A DNA stretch of 17,445 nt, from contig URTG01000014.1 of assembly GCA_900550705.1 (NCBI GenBank), forward strand, positions 1 through 17,445, read 5' to 3'. This document shows positions 1 to 7,319 of the stretch, in pieces. Positions within the stretch are counted from its first letter, which is position 1. The number at the start of each line of letters is the position of its first letter. The notes below the pieces were generated by a model. The model was given only the letters and a program-made list of their open reading frames with translations. It ran no database searches and was not told the origin of the DNA. The position numbers and the translations under genes were made by a program. This DNA comes from an uncultured Eubacteriales bacterium. GTDB lineage: Bacteria > Bacillota > Clostridia > Oscillospirales > Oscillospiraceae.

Positions 1-28
1 TTCGGCTTCCCTCCCCCGGGGGAAAATC

Positions 29-56
29 AAAAAAGGGGGCCGAAGCCCCCTTTTTT
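29..56 (-). terminator. Rho-independent terminator with UUCG tetraloop
   Basis: A perfect 12-bp stem of A6-G5-C against G-C5-T6 encloses a 4-nt loop. Read on the minus strand, the loop is C(UUCG)G, the classic very stable tetraloop, followed by U6. This fits the end of the minus-strand operon that finishes at 238. The stem is symmetric, so it could also stop plus-strand transcription. Confidence 0.85.
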
Positions 57-77
57 GTCGTTTTAAGGGGCGGGGTT

Positions 78-173
78 CTTAGGGGAGGGGGAAATCGAAA
101 TCCCTCTCCCCTAAGCGGCGCTTTGGTTACTTTGCCGCCGCGGGCAAAGTAACTCGCTCCCTGCGGGGAGCGA
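78..173. repeat. Three tandem intergenic hairpins
   Basis: Three inverted repeats follow one another. The first is 78-92 with 101-115, a 15-bp stem with one G-T pair and an 8-nt loop. The second is 126-136 with 143-153, a perfect 11-bp stem (GTTACTTTGCC). The third is 154-161 with 166-173, a perfect 8-bp stem with a 4-nt loop. None has a U-tract, so they are not obvious terminators. They look like dispersed palindromic repeats or RNA processing and stability elements; that reading is inference. Confidence 0.6.
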
Positions 174-182
174 AATCCCCCC

Positions 183-217
183 GCACCCGCACCCGCACCC
201 TCGTACAAACCGCACCC
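183..217. repeat. GCACCC short tandem repeat
   Basis: Three perfect 6-bp units of GCACCC lie at 183-200 and a further copy at 212-217 after an 11-bp interruption. It is a simple-sequence repeat with no spacers. Confidence 0.6.
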
Positions 218-237
218 GCCCAAGGGACAGATAACTC

Positions 238-729
238 CTAACTCCTCCCTCCTAACTCCTCACTCCCCAACACAGCCTCCTCCTTCGCCAATTTCAAATG
301 GCTCCGCCGTCCCGCCCGCAGGCCCGGGGCGGTGATCTCCACGGTCTGCACCCCGTCCAGCTGAGACAGGGTCAGCACGATGCTGTAATCCGCCAGGGTC
401 AGGGCCACGTCGGTCAGTTCGCTGTACGGCTCGGACAGAGTGACCAGCAGATTCCCCGGGTCATCCGGGTCCCAGGTGCAGCCTTGCAGGGCGGTGCCCT
501 TGGGGAAGGGGCTGGTCAGGTTCTCCTGGCTGGGGCCGGAAAGGAGGGCGCGGAGCAGGGTCTCCGGGTCGGGGTCCGTATCCCCCGCATAGGGCTGTCC
601 CACCAGGGCCGCGCCGGAGTCAACTCGGGTAGTGGGATAGTAAAGCAAAAGTCCTTCCGTACTTTTTTCTCCGCACCCGGCGGGGAGCAGCAGCAGGGCG
701 GCCAGCAGCAGGGCCGCAAAGCGTCTCAT
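238..729 (-). CDS. GerMN-domain lipoprotein
   Basis: This is a 163-residue exported protein. Residues 1-18 form a signal sequence (MRR, then a leucine/alanine-rich core) ending in PAGC, so Cys19 is the likely lipid-modified residue. The -3 position is Pro, a mildly atypical lipobox. The rest matches a single GerMN domain as I know it: a segment like LLRALLSGP (about 60-68), then SPFPKGT, a SEPY strand, and a conserved region around TLADYSIVLTLSQLDGVQTV (about 112-132). GerMN domains occur in the germination/sporulation lipoprotein GerM and in other envelope lipoproteins; the molecular function is not established. The ATG overlaps the kinase stop in ATGA and has a GAGGAGGAG ribosome site inside the kinase gene, so it is probably translationally coupled. 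It may be an accessory sensor or a target of that two-component system, which is inference. Confidence 0.85.
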   Translation of the reverse strand: MRRFAALLLAALLLLPAGCGEKSTEGLLLYYPTTRVDSGAALVGQPYAGDTDPDPETLLRALLSGPSQENLTSPFPKGTALQGCTWDPDDPGNLLVTLSEPYSELTDVALTLADYSIVLTLSQLDGVQTVEITAPGLRAGRRSHLKLAKEEAVLGSEELGGRS

Positions 730-2207
730 ACGTTCTCCTCCTCTCCCTGGTCCGGCTGATACCGGGGAAAGCCCACGGTGAACACACTGCCCCCGGCGTG
801 GCGGTTCCGGGCGGTGACCCAGCCGCCGTGCCGCCGGACGGTGTCCCGGACGATGGACAGCCCCAGTCCGGTGCCTCCGGCGGCCCGGGAGCGGGCCTTA
901 TCCACCCGGTAGAAGCGGTTGAAGATCTTGGGCAGGTCCTCCTCGGGAATGCCCACGCCGGTGTCCCGGACCTCGATCAGGATCTGGTCCCGGTCGCTGC
1001 CCACCGACAGCTCCACCCGGCCGCCGCTGTAATTGTATTTGATGGCATTTTCTATCAGGTTGTAGCAGATCTGATACAGATCGTCCTCGGTACAGGCGAT
1101 GATGCAGTCCGGCTTGAAGCTGGCGGAGACGGTGACATTCTCCGCCTCGGCCACCGGGGCCAGCAGATTGACCGCCCGCTGCATGACCCGGCTGACGTCC
1201 ACCGGCTCCGTCCTCCCCACGGGCAGATTGTCCAGCCGGGTGAGGGCCAGCAGGTGCTCGGTGATCCGGGTGAGCCGGTCGGCCTCCGCCCCGATGTCGG
1301 TGACGAAATCCCGGACAATGCCCGGGTCCATGGGGTCGTTCTGCAAAATGGAGTCGGCCAGCAGCCGGATGGACGCCAGAGGCGTTTTCAGCTCGTGGCT
1401 GGCGTCGGAGACAAAGCGGCGGCGCACCTCCTCCGTGGTCTGGAGCCGGTCGGTCAGGAGATTGACCTCCTCCGCCAGCTGGGCCATCTCGTCCCGGCCG
1501 GCGGGCTGGAGGCGGTGGCCGTACTCCCCCTCCCCCACAATGCGGATAGCCTGGAGCAGGGCGGCAATGCGGGTGGTAAGGATGCGGGAGAAAAAGGCGC
1601 TCATCACCAGCGTCACCGCGGCGATCACCAGGGAGATATTCCGCAGATTCTTCTGCAAGCTCAGCAGCAGCGCCCCCTGGGCCCGGTCGGTCTCCGTCAC
1701 ATAGATGGCCCCGATGGTCATGCCCCGATACACGATGGGCGAGGCGGCGGCGGACACCAGGGCCTTGTCCCGATACCGGGCGCAGAACACGTCGTTCCCC
1801 TGGAGGGCGGACACCACCGTCTGGTCCAGGGCGTAGCGATAGGATGGTCCGGCGGCATCCTCCTCCCCCTCCTTGCCGCTGCTCTGGCTGTCATAGAGGA
1901 TGAGTCCCCCGGGGTCGGTGACCAGAATCCGGCTGAGGCTGGTGTTGTCCAGCAGATTCATCACCCGGGCCACCTGGTCGTCGGACAGGCTCTCCAGCTC
2001 CATCAGCGCGGAGGCCATCACCGCCGTCTGGCTTTTCAGGCTGTCCCGCTTGGACGTAAACAGCAGCTCCTGGGAGGCCAGCACCGGATAGGTGTTCAGC
2101 AGCACCAGCACCACGGCGAAGATGGCCAGGTAGCTCATGGCATATTTTCCTTGCAGCGAGGCAAAAAAGGGCACCCGCTTGCTCTGCTTCCGCGGCCCTT
2201 GGGCCAT
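726..2207 (-). CDS. Membrane sensor histidine kinase with HAMP domain
   Basis: A 493-residue class I histidine kinase that should phosphorylate the response regulator encoded just upstream. TM1 is about residues 24-44, an extracytoplasmic sensor region about 45-190, and TM2 about 191-209. HAMP covers about 209-257 (ending near MAQLAEEVNLLTDRLQ). The H-box SDASHELKTPLASI places the phospho-acceptor at His271. The ATPase domain shows the N-box NLIENAIKY (Asn387), G1 DTGVGI (415-420), an F-box (FNRFYR) and G2 GGTGLGLSIV (444-453). All key residues are present. The architecture resembles PhoR/WalK/ResE-type kinases but lacks an evident PAS domain between HAMP and the H-box, so I do not assign a symbol. 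The start has GGAGG 8 nt upstream and lies 15 bp after the regulator. The stop overlaps the GerMN gene by 4 bp. Confidence 0.95.
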   Translation of the reverse strand: MAQGPRKQSKRVPFFASLQGKYAMSYLAIFAVVLVLLNTYPVLASQELLFTSKRDSLKSQTAVMASALMELESLSDDQVARVMNLLDNTSLSRILVTDPGGLILYDSQSSGKEGEEDAAGPSYRYALDQTVVSALQGNDVFCARYRDKALVSAAASPIVYRGMTIGAIYVTETDRAQGALLLSLQKNLRNISLVIAAVTLVMSAFFSRILTTRIAALLQAIRIVGEGEYGHRLQPAGRDEMAQLAEEVNLLTDRLQTTEEVRRRFVSDASHELKTPLASIRLLADSILQNDPMDPGIVRDFVTDIGAEADRLTRITEHLLALTRLDNLPVGRTEPVDVSRVMQRAVNLLAPVAEAENVTVSASFKPDCIIACTEDDLYQICYNLIENAIKYNYSGGRVELSVGSDRDQILIEVRDTGVGIPEEDLPKIFNRFYRVDKARSRAAGGTGLGLSIVRDTVRRHGGWVTARNRHAGGSVFTVGFPRYQPDQGEEENV

Positions 2208-2222
2208 TGGCTCCGCCTCCTC

Positions 2223-2918
2223 TTATCCCTCTGTGCGCCCGGCCAGGTAGTAGCCCACGCCCCACTTGGTCTTGATATAGACCGGGTTGGCCGGGTCCAG
2301 CTCCAGCTTCTCCCGCAGGCGGCGGATGTGCACATCCACCGTGCGGTAGTCGCCGATGTACTCATAGCCCCAGACCACGTTCAGCAGATTTTCCCGGCTG
2401 TATACCCGGCCCGGGTTCCGCAGCAGCAGCTCCATCAGGTCGAACTCCTTCATGGTCAGCTCCACCCGGACGCTGTCCCGCCAGGCGGCCCGCTCCACCG
2501 GGTCCAGCTTGATGTGCCCCGCCGTCAGCGCTCCGGCGTCCTTCTTCTCCCCGCCGGTCCCCGCCCGGCGGAGGAGGGCGCGGATTCGGGCCTTCAGCTC
2601 CATAATGTTAAAGGGCTTGGTCACATAGTCGTCCGCCCCGGACTCAAAACCGATAATCTTGTCCGCGTCCTCGCTGCGGGCGGTGAGCATGATAATGGGC
2701 ACGTTGGAAAACTCCCGAATCCGCATACAGGCCTGCAGCCCGTCGATTTTTGGCATCATCAGGTCCAGCAGGATGAGGTCATACCGCCCCTCCCGGGCCA
2801 GCTCCACCGCCTGCTCCCCGTCGCAGCCCACGTCCACCTGGTAGCCCTCGTGCTCCAGATTAAATTTAATGCCCTTCACCAGGACCTGCTCGTCATCTAC
2901 CACTAAGATTTTAGCCAT
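2223..2918 (-). CDS. OmpR/PhoB-family response regulator
   Basis: A 231-residue two-domain transcription factor. The receiver domain (about 1-120) has the acidic pair Asp8/Asp9 in VVDDE, the phosphorylated Asp52 in LLDLMMP, the switch Thr79 (MLTA) and Lys101 in TKPF. A winged-helix effector domain (about 130-226) includes the typical ELTMKEFDLMELLLRNPG and RTVDVHIRRLREK segments. Sequence style is close to WalR/PhoP-type regulators, but the neighbours differ from the classical walRK cluster (no yycH, yycI or yycJ), so no name is given. Its ATG lies inside the end of the comEA-like gene (8-bp overlap), which implies co-transcription and translational coupling. The partner kinase follows after 15 bp. 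The regulated genes cannot be read from the window. Confidence 0.95.
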   Translation of the reverse strand: MAKILVVDDEQVLVKGIKFNLEHEGYQVDVGCDGEQAVELAREGRYDLILLDLMMPKIDGLQACMRIREFSNVPIIMLTARSEDADKIIGFESGADDYVTKPFNIMELKARIRALLRRAGTGGEKKDAGALTAGHIKLDPVERAAWRDSVRVELTMKEFDLMELLLRNPGRVYSRENLLNVVWGYEYIGDYRTVDVHIRRLREKLELDPANPVYIKTKWGVGYYLAGRTEG

Positions 2919-3321
2919 GCTCCGTCTCCTCCTGCTCCCCGCCCGTCCGGACGTAGTCCCGCAGATTTTCTAAGGTCTTTTCCCCAATGCCAGGCACCCG
3001 CAATAAATCCTCCGCTGCGGCAAAGGGGCCGTTGGCCGTCCGCTCGTCCACGATGGCCTGGGCCTTCTTCTCGCCGATCCCGGGCAGCCGCCGCAGATCA
3101 TAGACCCCGGCGGTGTTCACGTCGATCCGCTCCCCGGGGAGCAGACTGTCCGGCGCGCCGCTTTCTTCGGAGGACGCCGCAATTTCCGGATCGTTCCGCT
3201 GGGTGGTCACCATATAGGGTGCGTCGCTGCGGGTGTTTGCCAGGGTCCATCCGCCCAGGAAGAGAAGGAAGCCCGCCGCCGCGCCCAAGACCCACCGCTC
3301 CGGTGCTGAAATTTTCCGCAT
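2911..3321 (-). CDS. comEA: ComEA-like helix-hairpin-helix DNA-binding protein
   Basis: A 136-residue membrane-anchored protein: basic N-terminus, one TM helix (about 10-28), a linker, then two helix-hairpin-helix motifs (about 66-127), visible as DVNTAGVYDLRRLPGIGEKK and LLRVPGIGEKTLENL. ComEA binds incoming double-stranded DNA outside the membrane during natural transformation. This one is short and has no recognisable SLBB domain between the TM and the HhH region, which many Firmicute ComEA proteins carry. The start is the ATG at 3321, with GGGAGGGG just upstream; an in-frame extension to 3591 exists but would cover the divergent promoter region and the start of the carboxypeptidase gene. 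No comEB or comEC is adjacent. The stop is buried in the response-regulator start. dprA is also in the window but in another transcription unit. Confidence 0.85.
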   Translation of the reverse strand: MRKISAPERWVLGAAAGFLLFLGGWTLANTRSDAPYMVTTQRNDPEIAASSEESGAPDSLLPGERIDVNTAGVYDLRRLPGIGEKKAQAIVDERTANGPFAAAEDLLRVPGIGEKTLENLRDYVRTGGEQEETEHG

Positions 3322-3340
3322 TTTTCTTCCCCTCCCGCTC

Positions 3341-3369
3341 TTGCGGAGCCTGTCGCATTTTGTTATAAT
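3341..3369 (+). promoter_or_regulatory. Sigma-A-type promoter for the D-Ala-D-Ala carboxypeptidase
   Basis: TTGCGG (3341-3346) and a perfect TATAAT (3364-3369) are separated by exactly 17 bp, with a TG extended -10 (TGTTATAAT). The predicted transcription start, near 3376, leaves a leader of about 88 nt before the ATG at 3464. The gene's GGGAG ribosome site is at 3451-3455. Confidence 0.75.
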
Positions 3370-3435
3370 TGAAGGTACTGCTCCCCTCGCTGTCCGGGCG
3401 GAGCCATACCACAGTACATCCGCCCTTCTCGGGCT

Positions 3436-3444
3436 ATTATAGCA
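3436..3444 (-). promoter_or_regulatory. Extended -10 promoter for the comEA/two-component operon
   Basis: On the minus strand this reads TGCTATAAT, a perfect -10 with the TGn extension. The hexamer 17 bp upstream (TAGGAA, 3459-3464) is a weak -35, as is common with extended -10 promoters. It would give a leader of about 110 nt before the ATG at 3321. It lies next to the ribosome site of the divergent gene, so the two promoters run through each other. Confidence 0.5.
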
Positions 3445-3463
3445 TATTAAGGGAGAATTTCCT

Positions 3464-4855
3464 ATGAAAAAATATCGTCTGCTCTCTCTGCTGCTCCTGC
3501 TGTCCCTGTTGATGACCCTGCTGCCCATCCCCGCCGCGGCGGCGGACGAGCCGGAGCTATACTGTACCCACGCCATTTTGATGGACGGCAACTACAACGA
3601 AATTCTTTACGACAAGGACGCCTACGGCAAGGCCTACCCCGCCAGCCTCACCAAGGTCACCACCGCCCTGCTGGTGATGGAGGCCCTGGACAGCGGCAAG
3701 CTGACCCTGAGCCAGAAGGTCACCGCCGGTCCCACCGCCCTGGATGACCTGACGGGCAACTACTCCACCGCCAACATCAAGATTGGCGACAGCCTGACGG
3801 TGGAGCAGCTCCTCTACTGTCTCCTGCTCCCCTCCGCCAACGAGGCGGCCAACATCCTGGCCGTGGCGGTGGACGGGTCCATCGACGGCTTTGTGGAGCA
3901 CATGAACCAGCGGGCCAAGGAGCTGGGCTGCAAGGGCACCCACTATGTGAACCCCCACGGCCTCCACGACCCGGACCACTACACCACCGCCTACGACATC
4001 GCCCTGGTCATGCAGGCCGCCCTGAACCACGACCTGTTCCGCACCATCATCAAGACTGCCGTGTACAACCTGCCCGCCAAGAGCGAATCGGCGGACGGCA
4101 CCGGCACGGAGAAGGCCCAGACCTTCTACAACACCAACGGTCTGATCTCCAACCTGCACTACCGGGGCTATGTCTACGATAAGTGTATCGGCGGCAAGAC
4201 GGGCAACACCGACGAGGCGGGCCGCTGTCTGGTGGCCGCCGCCGAGAGCGGCGAGACCCTGCTCATCTCCGTGGTCCTCGGCTCCGGCCCCGTCACCCTG
4301 CCCGGGGAGCGGGAGGCCAAGCAGGGCCAGCTCATCTCCAGCCGCCGCCTGCTCCAGTGGGGCTTTGACAACTTCAAGCGGGTGACCATCACCCAGGGGG
4401 ACGAACCGGTGGACGAGGTGGCCGTCACCCTCTCCCGCCAGGCGGACAAGGTGCTGGTCAAGCCCCAGGGCTCCGTCACCCGCACCCTGCCCAAGGACCT
4501 GGACGTGAGCCAGATCGAAACCACCGTCACCCTGTTCTCCCCCACCGTAGAGGCCCCCGTGGAGGCCGGCCAGGTGCTTGGCTCCATGGAGCTGTCTTAC
4601 GACGGCACGGTCTACGGCACCATCGACCTGGTGGCTGTCACTTCGGTGGAGCGCTCGGAGCTGCTGTATAAAAAGGCCCAGTTCCTGGGCTTCTTCCAGC
4701 ACTTCGGCGTGCGCCTGGTCCTGGGGCTGATTCTGCTGGCGATCGCTGTCGTCGTCCTCCGCATCACCGTCTTCCGCAAAAGCCGCCGCTACGGCGCGGG
4801 CTTCGGCGGAAAGCGCCGCACCGGCAGCTACCACGGCGGCCGGCGGAGACGCTGA
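3464..4855 (+). CDS. D-alanyl-D-alanine carboxypeptidase (DacF/DacA-type low-mass PBP)
   Basis: A 463-residue serine peptidase of the S11 family that trims the terminal D-Ala from peptidoglycan stem peptides outside the cell membrane. It has a signal peptide (KKYR, a Leu-rich core, then PAAAA near residue 27). The three catalytic motifs are intact: SLTK (nucleophile Ser61, Lys64), SAN (124-126) and KTG (245-247). A beta-rich C-terminal domain of the PBP5 type follows, then a hydrophobic helix (about 417-436) and a strongly basic tail ending in RRRR, so the protein is probably held by a C-terminal TM helix rather than an amphipathic anchor. In Bacillus, DacF is sporulation-specific, but this gene has a housekeeping-type promoter and no sigma-F signature that I can see. 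It is monocistronic, diverges from comEA and converges on plsX. Confidence 0.92.
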   Translation: MKKYRLLSLLLLLSLLMTLLPIPAAAADEPELYCTHAILMDGNYNEILYDKDAYGKAYPASLTKVTTALLVMEALDSGKLTLSQKVTAGPTALDDLTGNYSTANIKIGDSLTVEQLLYCLLLPSANEAANILAVAVDGSIDGFVEHMNQRAKELGCKGTHYVNPHGLHDPDHYTTAYDIALVMQAALNHDLFRTIIKTAVYNLPAKSESADGTGTEKAQTFYNTNGLISNLHYRGYVYDKCIGGKTGNTDEAGRCLVAAAESGETLLISVVLGSGPVTLPGEREAKQGQLISSRRLLQWGFDNFKRVTITQGDEPVDEVAVTLSRQADKVLVKPQGSVTRTLPKDLDVSQIETTVTLFSPTVEAPVEAGQVLGSMELSYDGTVYGTIDLVAVTSVERSELLYKKAQFLGFFQHFGVRLVLGLILLAIAVVVLRITVFRKSRRYGAGFGGKRRTGSYHGGRRRR

Positions 4856-4883
4856 CCCCGCCTGTTGTCCCATATAACTACAC

Positions 4884-4913
4884 GAAGGTCCCACCCGCAC
4901 GGGTGGGACCTTC
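4884..4913. terminator. Bidirectional terminator hairpin between convergent genes
   Basis: A perfect 13-bp stem (GAAGGTCCCACCC, 4884-4896, with 4901-4913) has a 4-nt GCAC loop. It sits between the stop of the carboxypeptidase gene and the stop of plsX, which face each other. The downstream U-tract is poor on both strands, so termination is inferred mainly from stem strength and position. Confidence 0.7.
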
Positions 4914-4934
4914 ACATTTGTTCCCATTGAAGAC

Positions 4935-5975
4935 TTACGGATTCTCCCCCGCCGGAGCGGCATCCAGCCGCATGACGTCGATATTCTCCGCAATGCTCTC
5001 GATAATGCCGGAGGAGACATACCGCTGGGCCTGGCGGATGGCGTTCTTGACGGCGTAGGCGTCAGAGGAGCCGTGGGCCTTGATGACGGGCTTGGAGATG
5101 CCCACCAGGGCGGTGCCGCCCACCTCGTCGGAGCTCATGATCTTCTTGAACTCCTTCAGCCCGCCGGACACCAGCAGGGCGGCCAGCTTGGTCAGGGCGT
5201 TCTTCCTGAACATCCGCTTCATCTCCCGGGCCAGGAACTTGCCGGTGCCCTCCATGGTTTTCAGGAAGATGTTGCCCGAGTAGCCGTCGCTGACGATCAC
5301 GTCCACCGCGCCCTCCACGGCCTCCCGGGCCTCCACATTGCCCACAAAGTTGATCCGCCCCGCCTCTCCGGCGGCCTTGAGCATGGGGTACACCGTGGTC
5401 TGGAGGCTGGTGCCCTTGGTCGGCTCCACGCCGATGTTCAGCAGGCCCACCTTAGGCTCCGGCCGGCCCAGAACGTGCTCGGCGTAATAGGAGCCCATAT
5501 AGGCGAACTGGATCAGATACTCCGGGGGACACTCGGCGTTGGCGCCGCAGTCGATGAGCACCGCGCCGCCGTTCCCCGTGGGCACCACGGGGGCCAGCGC
5601 CGCCCGGCGGATGCCCCGAATCCGCTTGACCACCAGGGTGGCCCCGGACAGCAGAGCGCCGGTGGACCCGGCGGAGACAAAGGCGTCCCCCTCCCCGGCC
5701 TTCAGCAGATTCAGCCCCACGGTGAGGGAGGAATCCTTCTTCTCCCGGAAGGCGGTGGCCGGGTTGTCGCACATCTCCACCACCTCGCTGGCGTGGGTGA
5801 TCTCCACCCCGGCGGGCAGGTCCTGAATGCCGTTCTCCTCCAGCACCTTCAGAATGTCCTCCCCCCGGCCCACCAGGGTGACGTTCACTCCGTACTCCTT
5901 GTTGGCCTGGATGGCCCCCATCACCGGGGCCTGGGGGGCGTTGTCGCCTCCCATGGCGTCTACAATGATCTTCAT
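4935..5975 (-). CDS. plsX: Phosphate acyltransferase PlsX
   Basis: A 346-residue soluble or peripheral enzyme that converts acyl-ACP and phosphate into acyl-phosphate, the donor PlsY uses to start glycerolipid synthesis. The N-terminus KIIVDAMGGDNAP is the family signature. Further PlsX landmarks are an SAGSTGALL segment, the region VGLLNIGVEPTKGTSLQ and the SDGYSGNIFLKTMEG motif. Length is normal. The ATG at 5975 has GGGAGGAAAT upstream; an in-frame extension to 6017 would overlap trmFO and adds nothing conserved. It is the last gene of the minus-strand unit, 22 bp after trmFO. The usual partners acpP, fabD and fapR are not adjacent. Confidence 0.95.
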   Translation of the reverse strand: MKIIVDAMGGDNAPQAPVMGAIQANKEYGVNVTLVGRGEDILKVLEENGIQDLPAGVEITHASEVVEMCDNPATAFREKKDSSLTVGLNLLKAGEGDAFVSAGSTGALLSGATLVVKRIRGIRRAALAPVVPTGNGGAVLIDCGANAECPPEYLIQFAYMGSYYAEHVLGRPEPKVGLLNIGVEPTKGTSLQTTVYPMLKAAGEAGRINFVGNVEAREAVEGAVDVIVSDGYSGNIFLKTMEGTGKFLAREMKRMFRKNALTKLAALLVSGGLKEFKKIMSSDEVGGTALVGISKPVIKAHGSSDAYAVKNAIRQAQRYVSSGIIESIAENIDVMRLDAAPAGENP

Positions 5976-5997
5976 ATCCGATTTCCTCCCTCTCCGC

Positions 5998-7302
5998 TCA
6001 GGTGAGATCCAGCGCACTCAGCTGCTCCAGCGCCCGCTGGGACAGGGCGGCGTTTTTGTTCCGCTTGCCCTTCACCCGATAGCCCAGCTGAGGGATCAGG
6101 CCGAAGTTCACGTTCATGGGCTGGAAATTCACCACGCTGGGGTCGCTGACATACAGGGCCATAGCCCCCATGGCGGTCTCCCGGGGGAAGTTCACCGGCT
6201 CTCTGCCCTCCAGCCGGCGGGCCAGCTCCATCGCGGCCAGACAGCCGGAGGCGGTGGACTCCACATAGCCCTCCACGCCGGTGATCTGCCCGGCGAACAT
6301 CAGCCGGGGGTCGTCCTTCACCCGGTAATACCGGTCCAGCAGCCGGGGGGAATCCAGGAAGGTGTTCCGGTGCATCACGCCGTAGCGCACATACTCCGCA
6401 TTTTTCAGGGCGGGGATCATAGAGAACACCCGCTTCTGCTCCGGCCAGCGCAGGTGGGTCTGAAAGCCTACGATATTATAGATGGACCCCTGGGCGTTGT
6501 CCTTCCGCAGCTGGACCACGGCAAAGGGCTCCTTGCCGGTCTTGGGGTCCTTCAGCCCCACGGGCTTCAGCGGACCGTAGCACAGGGTGTCCCGGCCCCG
6601 GCGGGCCATGACCTCCACGGGCATACAGCCCTCAAACACGCCGGAGTCCTCAAAGCCGTGGACCTCCGCCTCCTGGGCGGTGGTCAGCTCCTGCCAGAAG
6701 GCCTGATACTCCTCCTCCGTCATGGGGCAGTTGATGTAATCCGGGGTGCCCCGGTCGTAGCGGGAGGCGAACCAGGCGCTGTCCATATCGATGCTCTCAA
6801 AGGTGACCAGGGGGGCCGCCGCGTCGAAGAAGTTCAGATACTTGCTGTCCGGAAACAGCTTGGCGATGGCCTGGGACAGCGGCTCCGAGGTCAGGGGGCC
6901 GGTGGCAATTATGACATTGCCCTCCGCCGGAATCTCCGTGACCTCCCCCTCCGCCACGGTGATGTTGGGGTGATTGCGAATTTTCTCCGTAATGGCGGCG
7001 GAGAAGGCGTGGCGGTCCACCGCTAAGGCCCCGCCGGCCTCCACCCGGTGGGCGTCGGCGCAGGCCATGATGAGGGAGCCGCAGCGCCGCAGCTCCTCCT
7101 TCAGCAGTCCCACGGCGTTTTCCAGCTGGTCCGACCGCAGGGAGTTGGAGCAGACCAGCTCCCCAAAGTCGGCGGTGTGGTGGGCCGGACTCATCTTCTG
7201 GGGCTTCATTTCCCGCAGCTCCACGGGGATACCCCGCTGGGCCAGCTGCCAGGCAGCCTCGCTGCCCGCCAGTCCGGCGCCGATTACAATGACAGATTCC
7301 AT
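5998..7302 (-). CDS. trmFO: tRNA m5U54 methyltransferase TrmFO (folate/FAD-dependent)
   Basis: A 434-residue flavoprotein that makes 5-methyluridine at position 54 of the tRNA T-loop, using methylene-tetrahydrofolate as carbon donor and FADH2 as reductant. The N-terminal Rossmann motif VIGAGLAGSEAAWQL (about 6-20) binds FAD. The two cysteines expected for the family are present: Cys51 in ELVCSNS and Cys226 in EGCMPVE. A second flavin-related motif, GVEGYVESTASG, lies near the C-terminus. The start chosen is the ATG at 7302 with AAGGAG upstream; a GTG at 7323 is in frame but overlaps the end of topA. The order dprA-topA-trmFO matches the conserved Firmicute arrangement. Confidence 0.96.
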   Translation of the reverse strand: MESVIVIGAGLAGSEAAWQLAQRGIPVELREMKPQKMSPAHHTADFGELVCSNSLRSDQLENAVGLLKEELRRCGSLIMACADAHRVEAGGALAVDRHAFSAAITEKIRNHPNITVAEGEVTEIPAEGNVIIATGPLTSEPLSQAIAKLFPDSKYLNFFDAAAPLVTFESIDMDSAWFASRYDRGTPDYINCPMTEEEYQAFWQELTTAQEAEVHGFEDSGVFEGCMPVEVMARRGRDTLCYGPLKPVGLKDPKTGKEPFAVVQLRKDNAQGSIYNIVGFQTHLRWPEQKRVFSMIPALKNAEYVRYGVMHRNTFLDSPRLLDRYYRVKDDPRLMFAGQITGVEGYVESTASGCLAAMELARRLEGREPVNFPRETAMGAMALYVSDPSVVNFQPMNVNFGLIPQLGYRVKGKRNKNAALSQRALEQLSALDLT

Positions 7303-7319
7303 GGTGTTCTCCTTCCGGC

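Larger units (their letters stand above)
1..237. other. Gene-free, hairpin-rich intergenic stretch
   Basis: I find no gene here. The stretch holds a terminator (29-56), three successive hairpins (78-173), a short GCACCC tandem repeat (183-200, with another copy at 212-217) and a CT-rich direct repeat of TAACTCCT type around 232-262. It lies downstream of the minus-strand lipoprotein gene that ends at 238. What lies to the left of position 1 is unknown. Confidence 0.7.

Noticed and set aside
183..217. Possible CRISPR-like array
   Set aside because: The units are 6 bp with no spacers; it is a simple tandem repeat, and no cas genes are near.
798..2906. 702-residue open frame on the plus strand
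   Set aside because: It lies antisense to the kinase and regulator genes; its His/Gln/Gly/Val-rich composition is typical of a GC-rich shadow frame, and it has no domain.
2223..2918. Naming the two-component pair walRK
   Set aside because: The regulator resembles WalR, but the kinase lacks an evident PAS domain and the yycH/I/J neighbours are absent.
3322..3591. N-terminal extension of the ComEA-like protein
   Set aside because: It would cover both promoters and the start of the divergent gene; the ATG at 3321 has a strong ribosome site and begins a normal membrane anchor.
3557..5020. 487-residue open frame on the minus strand opposite the carboxypeptidase
   Set aside because: Low-complexity Gly/Val/Gln composition and full overlap with a gene that has intact catalytic motifs; it also runs through the terminator hairpin.
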